Part shown: positions 1 through 7,120 of the stretch, piece by piece
How positions within the stretch are numbered: position 1 is the stretch's first letter
Layout: each line of letters opens with the position of its first letter
Assembly: GCF_000308435.1 (NCBI RefSeq)
Contig: NZ_BAFR01000352.1
Coordinates: 62,001-126,000 of the forward strand
DNA: 64,000 bases
From: Nocardia araoensis NBRC 100135
GTDB taxonomy: Bacteria > Actinomycetota > Actinomycetes > Mycobacteriales > Mycobacteriaceae
Direction of reading: 5' to 3'
Position numbers and translations under genes: made by a program
Notes under the pieces: generated by a model
Databases searched by the model: none
Seen by the model: only the letters and a program-made list of their open reading frames with translations
What the model was told of the DNA's origin: nothing

Positions 1-538
1 TGGCGTCGCGCAGCGGAGCACCGAGCACGACGCCGAGTTCGAGTTCGAAATCCAGTGCCCGCGTGTAGGTCGGGGCACTGACCGGCACCCCGGAAGGGAC
101 GATGGTCAAGGCGTTGGACATGTAGTAGATCGGCTGCCGATACCACAGCGCGTGTGGCCGGAACGGCGGGAACGTGTGCCGGGTCAGCGTCTCGTAGGTG
201 GTGGCGACACGGGAGGCCGCGGGCAGGAAGCGGCGGGCCAGGCCTCGTGCGGCGTCGACGGCATGCTTTTCGAAGATCATGAAGTCGCGGAACGAGACCG
301 GGCATACCGGCAGGACGACGGTCCCGTCGCCCAGCCCCAGCGCGTCGTAGCGCGATATCTCGAAATCGACGGTGAATGCGGGCTCGATCCTCGGGAACTC
401 CTGGCTGCGGTCGGTTTCGGTGTCGGTGCGCCAGCCCGTGCCGGTGTCGATCTGGGAGTCGATGCGGTGTGCGCTGCGATCGAGGATGCGCCGCATCCGT
501 GGGATCGCGTGGGTGGCGGGGTCGTGGGGGTGGGTCAT
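1..538 (-). CDS. Fumarylacetoacetate hydrolase-family protein (C-terminus outside window)
   Basis: Reading the minus strand from the ATG at 538 gives about 179 residues that run off the window. The last visible part contains YYMSNALTIVPSG and ALDFELELGVVLG, which resemble the start of the catalytic beta-rich domain of fumarylacetoacetase-fold enzymes, where acidic residues such as the Glu pair in FELELG bind a divalent metal. The family hydrolyses or decarboxylates acyl-pyruvate and 2-oxo acid products of aromatic ring cleavage. The substrate here is unknown. The start overlaps the stop of the upstream hydrolase gene by 4 nt (ATGA, 535-538), so the two genes are probably translationally coupled in one operon, divergent from the TetR gene at 1970. 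Confidence 0.75.
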   Translation of the reverse strand, partial: MTHPHDPATHAIPRMRRILDRSAHRIDSQIDTGTGWRTDTETDRSQEFPRIEPAFTVDFEISRYDALGLGDGTVVLPVCPVSFRDFMIFEKHAVDAARGLARRFLPAASRVATTYETLTRHTFPPFRPHALWYRQPIYYMSNALTIVPSGVPVSAPTYTRALDFELELGVVLGAPLRDA

Positions 539-1869
539 GCGGTGACCTCGGCGCGTACACCCAGGTGATCGCTAAGGAATTTCGTCGACAGAGCCGTCCA
601 CTGCTCGGCATGTCCCATGGCACAGTGGTCGTCCTCGGCATAGAGCACCAGTTGGGCATGCGGTGCGTCGATGGCGATGTCGATCGAGTCCCGGGTGTCG
701 GCGAGGGTGTCGCGGGCGCCGTTGATCACCAGCAGCGGGATGTCGATGTGGCGATAGTGTTGGGCGAGTGAGAATTTCGCCAGCTTGCTCGACAGATCGG
801 CGGGGCCGCTGGCACCGAGGGTCGAGGCCAGCGTCGAGACCATGATCTCGGGCATTCCGATCGCGTTGAGCAGCCCGAAGCTGCGGTCGGCGAGCGGACC
901 GTTGGAGACCGCTACCGTCAGCCTCGGGTCGACGGCGGCCATACGCGTCGACCAGTAGGCGCCGAAACTGAAGCCCAGCATGCCGATCCGTCGCGGATCG
1001 ATACGCGAGTCAGCGCACAGGTGATCGATGACGGCCGAGTAGATGGTCTCGGCGTCGATGGTCAGCGGCTCGGTGTAGGAGTAGGTGCCGGGCATCTCCA
1101 TCACGAACACGCCCATGCCGGCGTCGCGTCGGGACAACAGCGGCAGCAGCGCTTCGGCGATGGTGCCTTCCAGACCGTTGGTGACCAGGATCGTCGGTAC
1201 CGACACAGCACCGGCCGGGAGCATCAGCATGCCGCGGACGGTCTGCGTGCCGACCGGGATTCGCACCACTTCGACGCTCACTCCCATCGCGGCGTCGAGC
1301 GAGCACAGCAGCACTTCGCACAGCCGGTTGGAGCGCTCGTAGGCGGCCAGCCTGGCCGGGCTCCACCCCGGCCAGGCGGCGATGAACTCATACACCAGCG
1401 CCTTGATCAGCCCATCGATCGCGATCGCGGCATCGGCGGCGTCGGGATGGGCCGCACCGAACCGGTCGACCGCCTCGGGATCGGCCACGGGCCCGCGGTC
1501 GGCCAGGATCGTCACCGCGGGCGCGAGCAGCCCGCCCAAGGCGTGCGGATCACGCGGCGCGGCGGGGTCGAGCAATTGGTCGGTCGACGGTCCGCCCAGC
1601 CGCAGCAACGCCGTGTCGGCCCGCGCGAGGTGCTGGCGGGCGAAGTCCTCCCAGTACCCGGTCCAGCGGGTGTCGTCGAAGGACCGGCAGCCGTGCAGCT
1701 GGCGCTGGAATTCCTCTGGGTCGATCCCGCCGAGGTGGGTGAACCGGTCGGCGAACAGCCTGGGTAGGAACGCTGCCACACCGACGCGCCGGGCCGCACG
1801 CTCGGTGGTGTGTGTCATCGCGCGAGCGCTGATGAGCACTCGTTTACCGATCTCCCGCACTGACGCCAT
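535..1869 (-). CDS. Alpha/beta hydrolase, FrsA/dienelactone-hydrolase-like
   Basis: A 444-residue cytoplasmic protein with an N-terminal helical extension of about 190 residues and then an alpha/beta-hydrolase fold. The nucleophile elbow is GFSFG (serine in LGFSFGAYW). A strand-loop VTNGLEGT precedes it, and DDHCAMGH near the C-terminus would supply the catalytic histidine. I chose the ATG at 1869 because a GAGAGG ribosome-binding sequence lies just upstream. The in-frame ATG at 1926 would start inside the operator region and has no such site. The gene overlaps the FAH-family gene by 4 nt. The FAH partner and TetR context suggest breakdown of a small carbonyl or ester compound (inference). 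Confidence 0.8.
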   Translation of the reverse strand: MASVREIGKRVLISARAMTHTTERAARRVGVAAFLPRLFADRFTHLGGIDPEEFQRQLHGCRSFDDTRWTGYWEDFARQHLARADTALLRLGGPSTDQLLDPAAPRDPHALGGLLAPAVTILADRGPVADPEAVDRFGAAHPDAADAAIAIDGLIKALVYEFIAAWPGWSPARLAAYERSNRLCEVLLCSLDAAMGVSVEVVRIPVGTQTVRGMLMLPAGAVSVPTILVTNGLEGTIAEALLPLLSRRDAGMGVFVMEMPGTYSYTEPLTIDAETIYSAVIDHLCADSRIDPRRIGMLGFSFGAYWSTRMAAVDPRLTVAVSNGPLADRSFGLLNAIGMPEIMVSTLASTLGASGPADLSSKLAKFSLAQHYRHIDIPLLVINGARDTLADTRDSIDIAIDAPHAQLVLYAEDDHCAMGHAEQWTALSTKFLSDHLGVRAEVTA

Positions 1870-1893
1870 TGTTGTGCCTCTCGAACTCGAAAT

Positions 1894-1956
1894 AGCAGAA
1901 TCTTCTGCTTTTATGAGCGTAGGCACAGGTGATAGCCAAAAGCAAGATGTTCTGCT
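1894..1956. promoter_or_regulatory. Two related operator dyads between hydrolase operon and TetR gene
   Basis: At 1894-1909 lies AGCAGAATCTTCTGCT, with 7-bp perfect arms around TC. At 1941-1956 lies AGCAAGATGTTCTGCT, matching the first at 13 of 16 positions. Both sit in the short divergent region, so they are probable binding sites for the TetR protein encoded at 1970. The second lies 14 nt from that gene's ATG. Confidence 0.6.
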
Positions 1957-1969
1957 TTAGTATCGGGCT

Positions 1970-2623
1970 ATGTCCGAAGCCGAGAACGTCGAGCCGCTGC
2001 GCCGGCCCGGAGGCCGCGCGGCGAAGGTCCGCGAAGCCGTGCATCGCGCCGTGCTCGAAGCTGTCGAGGAACACGGCGTGGACAAGGTCGGCATCCCCGA
2101 CATCAGCCGCCGCGCCGGGGTCCGCGACAGTTCCATCTACCGGCGGTGGGGAACAAGAGAGAATCTGGTGCTCGATGTGATGCTCAGCGCGAGCGAGCGC
2201 ACTCTGCCGCTACCGGACACCGGGTCGCTACGCGGAGACCTGACCAGCTTCGCCACCGCACTCATCGCCTACCTGCAAACCCCTCTGGGCACCGGACTTG
2301 CGCGCGCTCTGGCATTCATCACCGACTCCGAACAGATCGCAGAAGCACGAAAGACCTTCTGGCAAACCCGCTACGAAGCCAACCAGGCCATGGTCACCCG
2401 GGCGGTCGAACGCGGCGAACTACCCGTCGGCACCGACACCGGGACCGTTATCGAAACCCTCATCGCGCCGATACACTTCCGCCACTTCCTCACCCACGAA
2501 CCGATGGACGACCGATTCGTCGACCAGCACGTCACCCGCGTGATCCGCGCACTGCAATCCGATCCGGCCGCACAAGCGACGGCCCACGACCCGTCCGGTA
2601 CCCGTCGACGAACAGGAACGTGA
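1970..2623 (+). CDS. TetR/AcrR-family transcriptional regulator
   Basis: A 217-residue repressor-type protein. The helix-turn-helix lies at about residues 25-70, with the typical ISRRAGVRDSSIYRRWGTRENLV recognition and anchoring helices (shown here only as a landmark around residues 45-65). The C-terminal half is the helical ligand and dimer domain with no close signature I can assign. It is divergent from the hydrolase/FAH operon and probably represses both that operon and itself through the two dyads at 1894-1956. No strong ribosome-binding sequence precedes the ATG at 1970. Confidence 0.85.
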   Translation: MSEAENVEPLRRPGGRAAKVREAVHRAVLEAVEEHGVDKVGIPDISRRAGVRDSSIYRRWGTRENLVLDVMLSASERTLPLPDTGSLRGDLTSFATALIAYLQTPLGTGLARALAFITDSEQIAEARKTFWQTRYEANQAMVTRAVERGELPVGTDTGTVIETLIAPIHFRHFLTHEPMDDRFVDQHVTRVIRALQSDPAAQATAHDPSGTRRRTGT

Positions 2624-2706
2624 ATGACCGGCTCCGAACCCCCACAGTCTTCTGCCTATACCAACGGCCTGCGCACCCGCAAGGAAGTCATCGGCCAAGA
2701 GATGAG

Positions 2707-2816
2707 TCGAATCCCGGCACCTCTCCGATGAACGAGAAACCCCTTCCGACGCTGGTCGGAAGAGGTTTCCTGGGTCGGGCTGACAGGATTTGAACCTGCG
2801 ACCACTTGACCCCCAG
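2707..2816 (-). repeat. Distal attachment-type repeat: 3' half of tRNA-Pro plus its terminator
   Basis: About 110 bp nearly identical to 6849-6959. The part at 2775-2816 is an exact 42-bp copy of the 3' half of the tRNA-Pro(GGG) gene at 6918-6991, from the anticodon loop to the discriminator base. The copy breaks off at the anticodon loop, a usual crossover position for tyrosine integrases. It cannot encode a tRNA alone, because the 5' half is replaced by unrelated sequence. The rest of the repeat carries a related stem-loop. Confidence 0.75.
2737..2768 (-). terminator. Stem-loop downstream of the tRNA-Pro 3' fragment
   Basis: Arms AAACCCCTTCCG (2737-2748) and CGGAAGAGGTTT (2757-2768) pair with one C/A mismatch around an 8-nt loop. 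The same hairpin, perfectly paired, follows the intact tRNA-Pro at 6880-6911. It probably is the original terminator of the tRNA gene. Confidence 0.6.
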
Positions 2817-2955
2817 CTCTGGGCCAATGTCATTTGCACACGTCAAACCCGGTATTCGAGCATGCGGCAACATTCCATACGTGCTGGTCGTTCTCGGCCG
2901 CGCATAGCGTGTGGCCCCAGATTGGCCCCAGCTTTCGACGGCCAGCCGAATGTCG

Positions 2956-3026
2956 GCCGGCAGGTTTCTGGTTCGAGTCCAGATGGGGGAGCAGAAACAC
3001 CAGTTCAAGCCCGCGAATCGGGCTTG
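2956..3026 (+). pseudogene. 3' fragment of a second tRNA (Asn-like) with hairpin terminator
   Basis: A T-arm is visible: TCTGG (2967-2971), loop TTCGAGT, CCAGA (2979-2983), followed by acceptor strand TGGGGGA (2984-2990) and discriminator G. A stem-loop CAAGCCCG/CGGGCTTG (3006-3013 and 3019-3026) follows, ending in a pyrimidine-rich stretch. No complementary 5' half TCCCCCA lies upstream, so this is a 3' fragment. Its sequence looks most like actinobacterial tRNA-Asn from memory, but I cannot confirm the identity. The sequence after it, to 3310, shows no gene I can support. Confidence 0.45.
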
Positions 3027-3310
3027 ATCTGCTTCTTTTCTTGGTCGCTGCTGTTGCGCGCTGGAGGGTGGAGTCGATCTGGGCGAGTTCGTCCTTGACG
3101 CCGGTGTGGCTGATTTGGACTTGACCCATAGGGCCAGATCACCGTGACCTGGTAGTAACGACCACCCTTGGATCGGCATCCGTTTCCGGCCGTTGTGGCC
3201 GTCGCGACCGGATCGCAGTCCCGCAAACCCAACCAATACGCTGCGGGCGCCGCAGGGCTGTCTCCGCATCGGGTCTTCGGTCTATGCGCCGACCGGTCCT
3301 CGAGGTGTCC

Positions 3311-4048
3311 TCAGATGGCCAAACGCGCCGCGATGCCATCGAGGACGGAGTCCAGACCGATCTGGAACTGCCACTGCAGGTCGTCCTTGCGGGCGGCGTC
3401 GTGGATATAGCGTGCGTACATCGGGTAACGGCCCGTGTTCAGCAGCCAGGTCATCTGGGTGGCCAGTCCGGCGCGCGCCTCCTCGCGGGTGGACCAGCCG
3501 CGCACGTGGAGCATCTGACTCAGCCTGACCTCCGAGTCGACCGCGCCGTGCACATAGGCGGTGACGGTGTTGTAGACCGCCATGGCGGTGTCCACGTCGA
3601 GCCCGAGGCCGTCGAGTGCGACGAGGACCGCTTCCGTCACGGCCAACTGGTTCGGGGTCGGCGCGCCGCACGGCACCCGCGTCGCCCACGAGTGCGCCAC
3701 CAGGACATCCCGTATGCGCAGGGCGACCGACCGCAGGGTCGCGCGCCAGCCGTCCTCGCCGTCGGGTAGATCCAGCTCTCCGTAGACGAAGTCGACCATC
3801 AGCTCGAGTAGCTCGTCCTTGCCGGTGACGTAGCGGTAGGCGGCCATGGGGGCGACACCGAGTTCGGTGGCCAGGCGGCGCATGGTGACCGCATCGAGTC
3901 CCTCGGCGTCGGCGACAGCGACAGCGACCGCGGCGATCCGCCGGGGAGTGAGGGTGGTGCGGGGGGCCGGCGCCGGCCGTTCGATGCGCTCCCACACCGA
4001 GACGTGGTCCTTGTCCTCGCTCGCCGGCTGTCGCTCCTGGGAGGCCAC
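3311..4048 (-). CDS. TetR-family regulator with TetR_C-type ligand domain
   Basis: A 245-residue protein. The helix-turn-helix occupies about residues 30-75, including RRLATELGVAPMAAYRYVTG. The C-terminal domain is long, with the LLNTGRYPMYARY stretch found in TetR-class (tetracycline-repressor-like) proteins. I prefer the GTG at 4048, with GGAAGG 9 nt upstream, over the ATG at 4084, which would place the N-terminus inside a cluster of CGTAC half-sites. The gene is divergent from the FMN reductase at 4166, with a 39-bp dyad between them, so the reductase is its likely target. It is the first gene inside the tRNA-Pro islet. Confidence 0.8.
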   Translation of the reverse strand: MASQERQPASEDKDHVSVWERIERPAPAPRTTLTPRRIAAVAVAVADAEGLDAVTMRRLATELGVAPMAAYRYVTGKDELLELMVDFVYGELDLPDGEDGWRATLRSVALRIRDVLVAHSWATRVPCGAPTPNQLAVTEAVLVALDGLGLDVDTAMAVYNTVTAYVHGAVDSEVRLSQMLHVRGWSTREEARAGLATQMTWLLNTGRYPMYARYIHDAARKDDLQWQFQIGLDSVLDGIAARLAI

Positions 4049-4112
4049 CGCTGGGATCCTTCCGTCGAATAATGTCGTGTACATCGTACCTGAAGTGGAC
4101 GTCGTACACGTC

Positions 4113-4151
4113 CGTGTGTACGTTGTATTTCATGGATACAACGTACACACG
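4113..4151. promoter_or_regulatory. 39-bp perfect inverted repeat, operator
   Basis: Left arm CGTGTGTACGTTGTAT (4113-4128) and its exact complement at 4136-4151 flank a 7-nt spacer. A second, looser dyad, CGTGTAC (4076-4082) with GTACACG (4104-4110), lies on the TetR side. The GTG of the FMN reductase starts 15 nt after the long dyad, so a bound repressor would block its transcription. Confidence 0.65.
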
Positions 4152-4165
4152 ATCGAGGGCTTTCC

Positions 4166-4765
4166 GTGGCTGACGCGACTACCGACACCCTGCGCACCGC
4201 AGTGATCATCGGCAGCACCCGGGACGGACGGTTCGGTCCGGTCGCCGCCGACTGGATCGCCGGCCACATCGCACAGCGCGAGGACATGACGGCCGACCTG
4301 ATCGACCTCGTGGAGACGCCCCTGCCGACCGTTTTCCCGGCGTTCGGGCAGGCTCCTTCCGACGATGCCACGGCACAGCTGGGCGCAGTGTCGCCGCGGC
4401 TGGCCCACGCTGATGCCTTCGTGATCGTCACCCCCGAGTACAACCACAGCTTCCCCGCGTCGTTGAAGAACGCGCTCGACTGGCACAACGAGCAGTGGCA
4501 CGCCAAGCCGGTCGGCTTCGTCTCCTACGGCGGCCTAGCCGGCGGGCTGCGCGCCGTTGAGCATCTTCGTGTCGTGCTCGCCGAACTCCACGCGGTCACG
4601 ATCCGCAACACAGTCAGCTTCCACAACTACGGTGAGGTCTTCGGTGTCGACGGCAAGCCGTCCGACCCCCGGTGCGACGTCGCCGCCAAAGCTCTGCTCG
4701 ATCAGCTCAGCTGGTGGGGGCAGTCCCTGCGCGAGGCCAGACGCGTCCGCCCGTACGCCGTCTGA
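4166..4765 (+). CDS. NAD(P)H-dependent FMN reductase
   Basis: A 199-residue flavodoxin-fold protein. Residues 10-25 carry the phosphate-binding GSTRDGRFG loop, and PEYNHSFPASLKNALDW at about 92-108 is the flavin-contacting motif of the NADPH-dependent FMN reductase family (ArsH/ChrR/SsuE-like). The family passes electrons from NAD(P)H to FMN or reduces quinones, azo compounds and metals. The GTG start has GAGGG 6 nt upstream. It is controlled from a large dyad and followed 225 nt later by an Old Yellow Enzyme, so the pair may serve reduction of electrophilic compounds (inference). Confidence 0.85.
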   Translation: MADATTDTLRTAVIIGSTRDGRFGPVAADWIAGHIAQREDMTADLIDLVETPLPTVFPAFGQAPSDDATAQLGAVSPRLAHADAFVIVTPEYNHSFPASLKNALDWHNEQWHAKPVGFVSYGGLAGGLRAVEHLRVVLAELHAVTIRNTVSFHNYGEVFGVDGKPSDPRCDVAAKALLDQLSWWGQSLREARRVRPYAV

Positions 4766-4989
4766 CGTCGAAGGACGCCGACCGACATTCTCGCGCTTCT
4801 TCTTCGTGGCGCTCGCCGGACGGCGGATCCGCACAGCAGGCGTCCCCGGCCGGCCGGGGCGACCTCGAGCACTACTGCCCCGGATTCCTCTCAGCGACCG
4901 AGGCGGACCCCCAGCCCATACGCGCAAGCCGACCGCATGGCCTGAATCCCTCGTCGCAGCAGGTCGGCCTCTACCGAAAGCGAACACCG

Positions 4990-6099
4990 ATGCCTACGAA
5001 TCCCCTCGAACGTGCCAGGGACATCCTGGTCCGCCCTTTCTCCCTCGGCAGCCTCACGCTGCCCAACCGCGTGGTGATGGCGCCGATGACGCGCGAATTT
5101 TCCCCTGGAGGTGTGCCGGGCCACGACGTGGCGCAGTATTACGCCCGACGGGCGGCCGCCGGGATCGGTCTGATCATCACCGAGGGAACCTATATCGGCC
5201 ATGACTCGGCGGGCAGCAGCGCCCGGGTCCCGCACTTCTACGGCGACGAGGCTCTGGCGGGCTGGTCGGCTGTGGCCGAGGCGGTCCATCAGGCGGGAGG
5301 CCGGATCATGCCGCAGTTGTGGCATGTCGGAATGGATCGCACCGTCGGCAATCCGCCGGTCCCCGACGCCCCGCGGATCGGCCCTTCCGGCATCGCCCTG
5401 GACGGCACGAACTCGGGGCGAGAGATGACCCGGGCGGACATCGACGATGTGGTCGCCGCGTACGCCTCGGCGGCGGCGACTGCCGAGGCACTGGGCTTCG
5501 ACGGCGTCGAGATCCACGGTGGCCACGGCTATCTGATCGACCAGTTCCTGTGGGCCCACACCAACCGGCGCATCGACGCCTTCGGAGGCGACATCGTGGG
5601 CCGTACCCGTTTCGCCGCCCAGATCGTGGCCGCCTGCCGGGACAGCGTCTCCGGCGACTTCCCGATCTCCTTCCGGTTGTCGCAATGGAAGGTGAACCAC
5701 TACCAGGCGCGGATCGCCGACACGCCGCAGGAGCTGGAGACCATACTCGGCCTGCTGGTCGACGCCGGCGCCGACGCTTTCCACTGCTCAACCCGGCGGT
5801 TGCAACTCCCCGAGTTCGAGGGCTCCGACCTGAACCTGGCGGGCTGGGCCAAGAAGCTTTCCGGGAAACCCGCCATCACCGTCGGCTCGGTGGGCCTCAG
5901 CAACGAGTTCTCCCAAATGTCACCAGCCGAAGTCACGGACATCGGCGAACTGCTCGACCGCATGGAGCGCGACGAGTTCGACCTCGTGGCGGTCGGCAGA
6001 GCCCTCCTGGGAGATCCCGAGTGGCTGGCGAAGGTCCTCGCCGGCCGCATCGACGAACTCACTCCCTTCCACGGGGGCCTCCTCGGCAGTCTCCGCTGA
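4990..6099 (+). CDS. Old Yellow Enzyme-family NADH:flavin oxidoreductase
   Basis: A 369-residue FMN-dependent TIM-barrel ene-reductase. Visible landmarks are LPNRVVMAPMTR (about residues 23-34), PQLWHVG, EIHGGHGYLIDQFLW at about 175-190 (the HxxH substrate-anion binding motif), and VGRALLGDPEW near the end (FMN phosphate site). The family reduces activated C=C bonds of enones and nitro compounds with NAD(P)H. The ATG at 4990 begins just before the conserved N-terminal strand. An in-frame extension upstream to 4672 overlaps the FMN reductase gene and does not look like protein. It lies in the tRNA-Pro islet, on the same strand as the reductase and the SnoaL-like gene. Confidence 0.85.
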   Translation: MPTNPLERARDILVRPFSLGSLTLPNRVVMAPMTREFSPGGVPGHDVAQYYARRAAAGIGLIITEGTYIGHDSAGSSARVPHFYGDEALAGWSAVAEAVHQAGGRIMPQLWHVGMDRTVGNPPVPDAPRIGPSGIALDGTNSGREMTRADIDDVVAAYASAAATAEALGFDGVEIHGGHGYLIDQFLWAHTNRRIDAFGGDIVGRTRFAAQIVAACRDSVSGDFPISFRLSQWKVNHYQARIADTPQELETILGLLVDAGADAFHCSTRRLQLPEFEGSDLNLAGWAKKLSGKPAITVGSVGLSNEFSQMSPAEVTDIGELLDRMERDEFDLVAVGRALLGDPEWLAKVLAGRIDELTPFHGGLLGSLR

Positions 6100-6155
6100 G
6101 CGCGGATCCACCGACCTGTTGGTGACAGATAATCGAAGGATTGGAGCAAGGCACA

Positions 6156-6590
6156 ATGCACACCCGACCTACTCTCGGTGATCCCTCGCGTGCTACCACT
6201 GCCTACGAGGTAGCCTCACGGTTCGCCGAAGGGCTGCAACGGTCAGGCGCGGCACGCGACGCGTATGGCTACGACGCCGCTTTCGCGGCAGATGTATTGT
6301 GGGGCAGTCCATATGGCGCTTCGGTAACTGGCTACACCGAATTGAACGCCATCCACCGCCGCTTGATGAACGCACAGGTCGCGCCACCGTCACACTTCGA
6401 AGTCGTCGGCGCGACCTCGCCCGCGCCAGGGGTCGTGCTGACCCAGATCCGCAGGCTCGCCGCCGAAGCGGGCGGATTCTCCGAGATCGCCATGTACGTA
6501 CTGATCGAGAAGGATGGCCGATGGTGGCTCGCGGGGGCGCAGAACACGCCGATCACGGATCCACCCCAACGAACCGAGTCCAGTTCATGA
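6156..6590 (+). CDS. SnoaL-like / DUF4440 polyketide-cyclase-fold protein
   Basis: A 144-residue single-domain protein predicted to adopt the alpha+beta cone of the SnoaL/SgcJ/NTF2 superfamily. VLWGSPYGASVTGYTELNAIHRRL and the terminal KDGRWWLAGAQNTPI pattern (about residues 112-126) are typical of the SgcJ/EcaC subgroup. These proteins act as small isomerases, hydrolases or ligand binders, and no activity can be predicted here. The ATG at 6156 has AAGG close upstream; an in-frame TTG at 6141 is the alternative. It is the last intact gene of the islet, 56 nt after the Old Yellow Enzyme gene, so probably co-transcribed. Confidence 0.75.
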   Translation: MHTRPTLGDPSRATTAYEVASRFAEGLQRSGAARDAYGYDAAFAADVLWGSPYGASVTGYTELNAIHRRLMNAQVAPPSHFEVVGATSPAPGVVLTQIRRLAAEAGGFSEIAMYVLIEKDGRWWLAGAQNTPITDPPQRTESSS

Positions 6591-6629
6591 CCTACTCGCG
6601 TAGGAATGTCTCACGCGCGGTGGTCGATG

Positions 6630-6818
6630 TCACGAGCTATCGAACATACGTGCGAAGTAATTGCATACCGGATGGCCGTCCGTCGAGACGGGCACGCTGA
6701 TCGGTAACTGACGGCGGTTGAACTCTCCAGGCATTGCGCTATCGGACGCCAGCGCGGTGTTGTCGGTGCGCCGGTACACAATCGGGACGTCCTGGAAACG
6801 CTGCGCTCGCGGCGGCAC
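6630..6818 (-). CDS. Short ORF, possible gene remnant
   Basis: A 62-codon frame opening with GTG at 6818. About three quarters of its third codon positions are G or C, suggestive of present or past coding. I recognise no domain. It lies between the SnoaL-like gene and the tRNA-Pro repeat, at the edge of the islet, and may be the end of a gene cut during integration or deletion. It could also be chance. Confidence 0.25.
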   Translation of the reverse strand: MPPRAQRFQDVPIVYRRTDNTALASDSAMPGEFNRRQLPISVPVSTDGHPVCNYFARMFDSS

Positions 6819-6848
6819 GGCGAAAGTATGAGATTTTGACTGGCTCGG

Positions 6849-6959
6849 GTCGAATCCGGCCCCTCGCCGATGAACGAGAAAACCCCTTCCGATGCTGTTC
6901 GGAAGGGGTTTCTTCTGTCGGGCTGACAGGATTTGAACCTGCGACCACTTGACCCCCAG
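6849..6959 (-). repeat. Proximal attachment-type repeat overlapping tRNA-Pro
   Basis: Partner of 2707-2816. Positions 6918-6959 match 2775-2816 exactly over 42 bp, and the flanking hairpin segment matches with scattered differences. It overlaps the 3' half of the intact tRNA-Pro gene, as expected for the end where integration rebuilds a working tRNA. Confidence 0.75.
6880..6911 (-). terminator. Rho-independent-type terminator of tRNA-Pro
   Basis: Perfect 12-bp stem AAACCCCTTCCG (6880-6891) with CGGAAGGGGTTT (6900-6911) around an 8-nt loop. On the minus strand it lies directly after the tRNA 3' end and finishes in T-rich sequence. Confidence 0.7.
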
Positions 6960-6991
6960 TCAAGTGCGCTACCAAACTGCGCCACAGCCCG
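6918..6991 (-). tRNA. tRNA-Pro (anticodon GGG)
   Basis: A 74-nt minus-strand cloverleaf. The acceptor stem CGGGCTG pairs with CAGCCCG and the discriminator is A. The anticodon stem CTTGA/TCAAG encloses the loop CTGGGGG, giving anticodon GGG with G37. The T-arm is GCAGG-TTCAAAT-CCTGT. CCA is not encoded. It reads proline CCC codons. Confidence 0.95.
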
Positions 6992-7120
6992 TTGCGTCCG
7001 CTGTGCGGGCGCTCGAAGAGATTACCGCACGAGGCTGGAGGGGTGCTAATCGCCTGGTCAGAGTGGGTTGAAGTGTTGGGCTGACCGGGGGTGGATCGCC
7101 GGTCGGGGAGGGGTGGGCGG

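Larger units (their letters stand above)
2817..6917. mobile_element. Integrase-less genomic islet at tRNA-Pro(GGG)
   Basis: The interval between the duplicated 42-bp tRNA 3' halves. It begins directly after the 3' fragment at 2816 and ends at the 3' end of the intact tRNA. It carries four intact genes (TetR at 3311, FMN reductase at 4166, Old Yellow Enzyme at 4990, SnoaL-like at 6156), a second tRNA-like scar (2956-3026), and degraded sequence at both ends. No integrase, excisionase or transposase is recognisable, so any mobility is past or dependent on another element. The island interpretation rests on the direct repeat and is inferred. Confidence 0.55.

Noticed and set aside
2688..3269. 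Possible integrase or phage gene remnant on the minus strand at the islet end
   Set aside because: Short phrases look protein-like (for example VKDELAQIDSTLQRA at about 3070-3115), but no integrase motif (R-H-R-Y) or continuous frame is present, and parts are translations of tRNA fragments.
4672..4989. N-terminal extension of the Old Yellow Enzyme gene
   Set aside because: It overlaps the FMN reductase gene and has no family resemblance. OYE proteins begin at the strand encoded just after 4990.
6734..6985. Frames reading LTGFEPATT or SSGRRFKSCQPD
   Set aside because: These are well-known artefact translations of tRNA genes, here the tRNA-Pro at 6918-6991.
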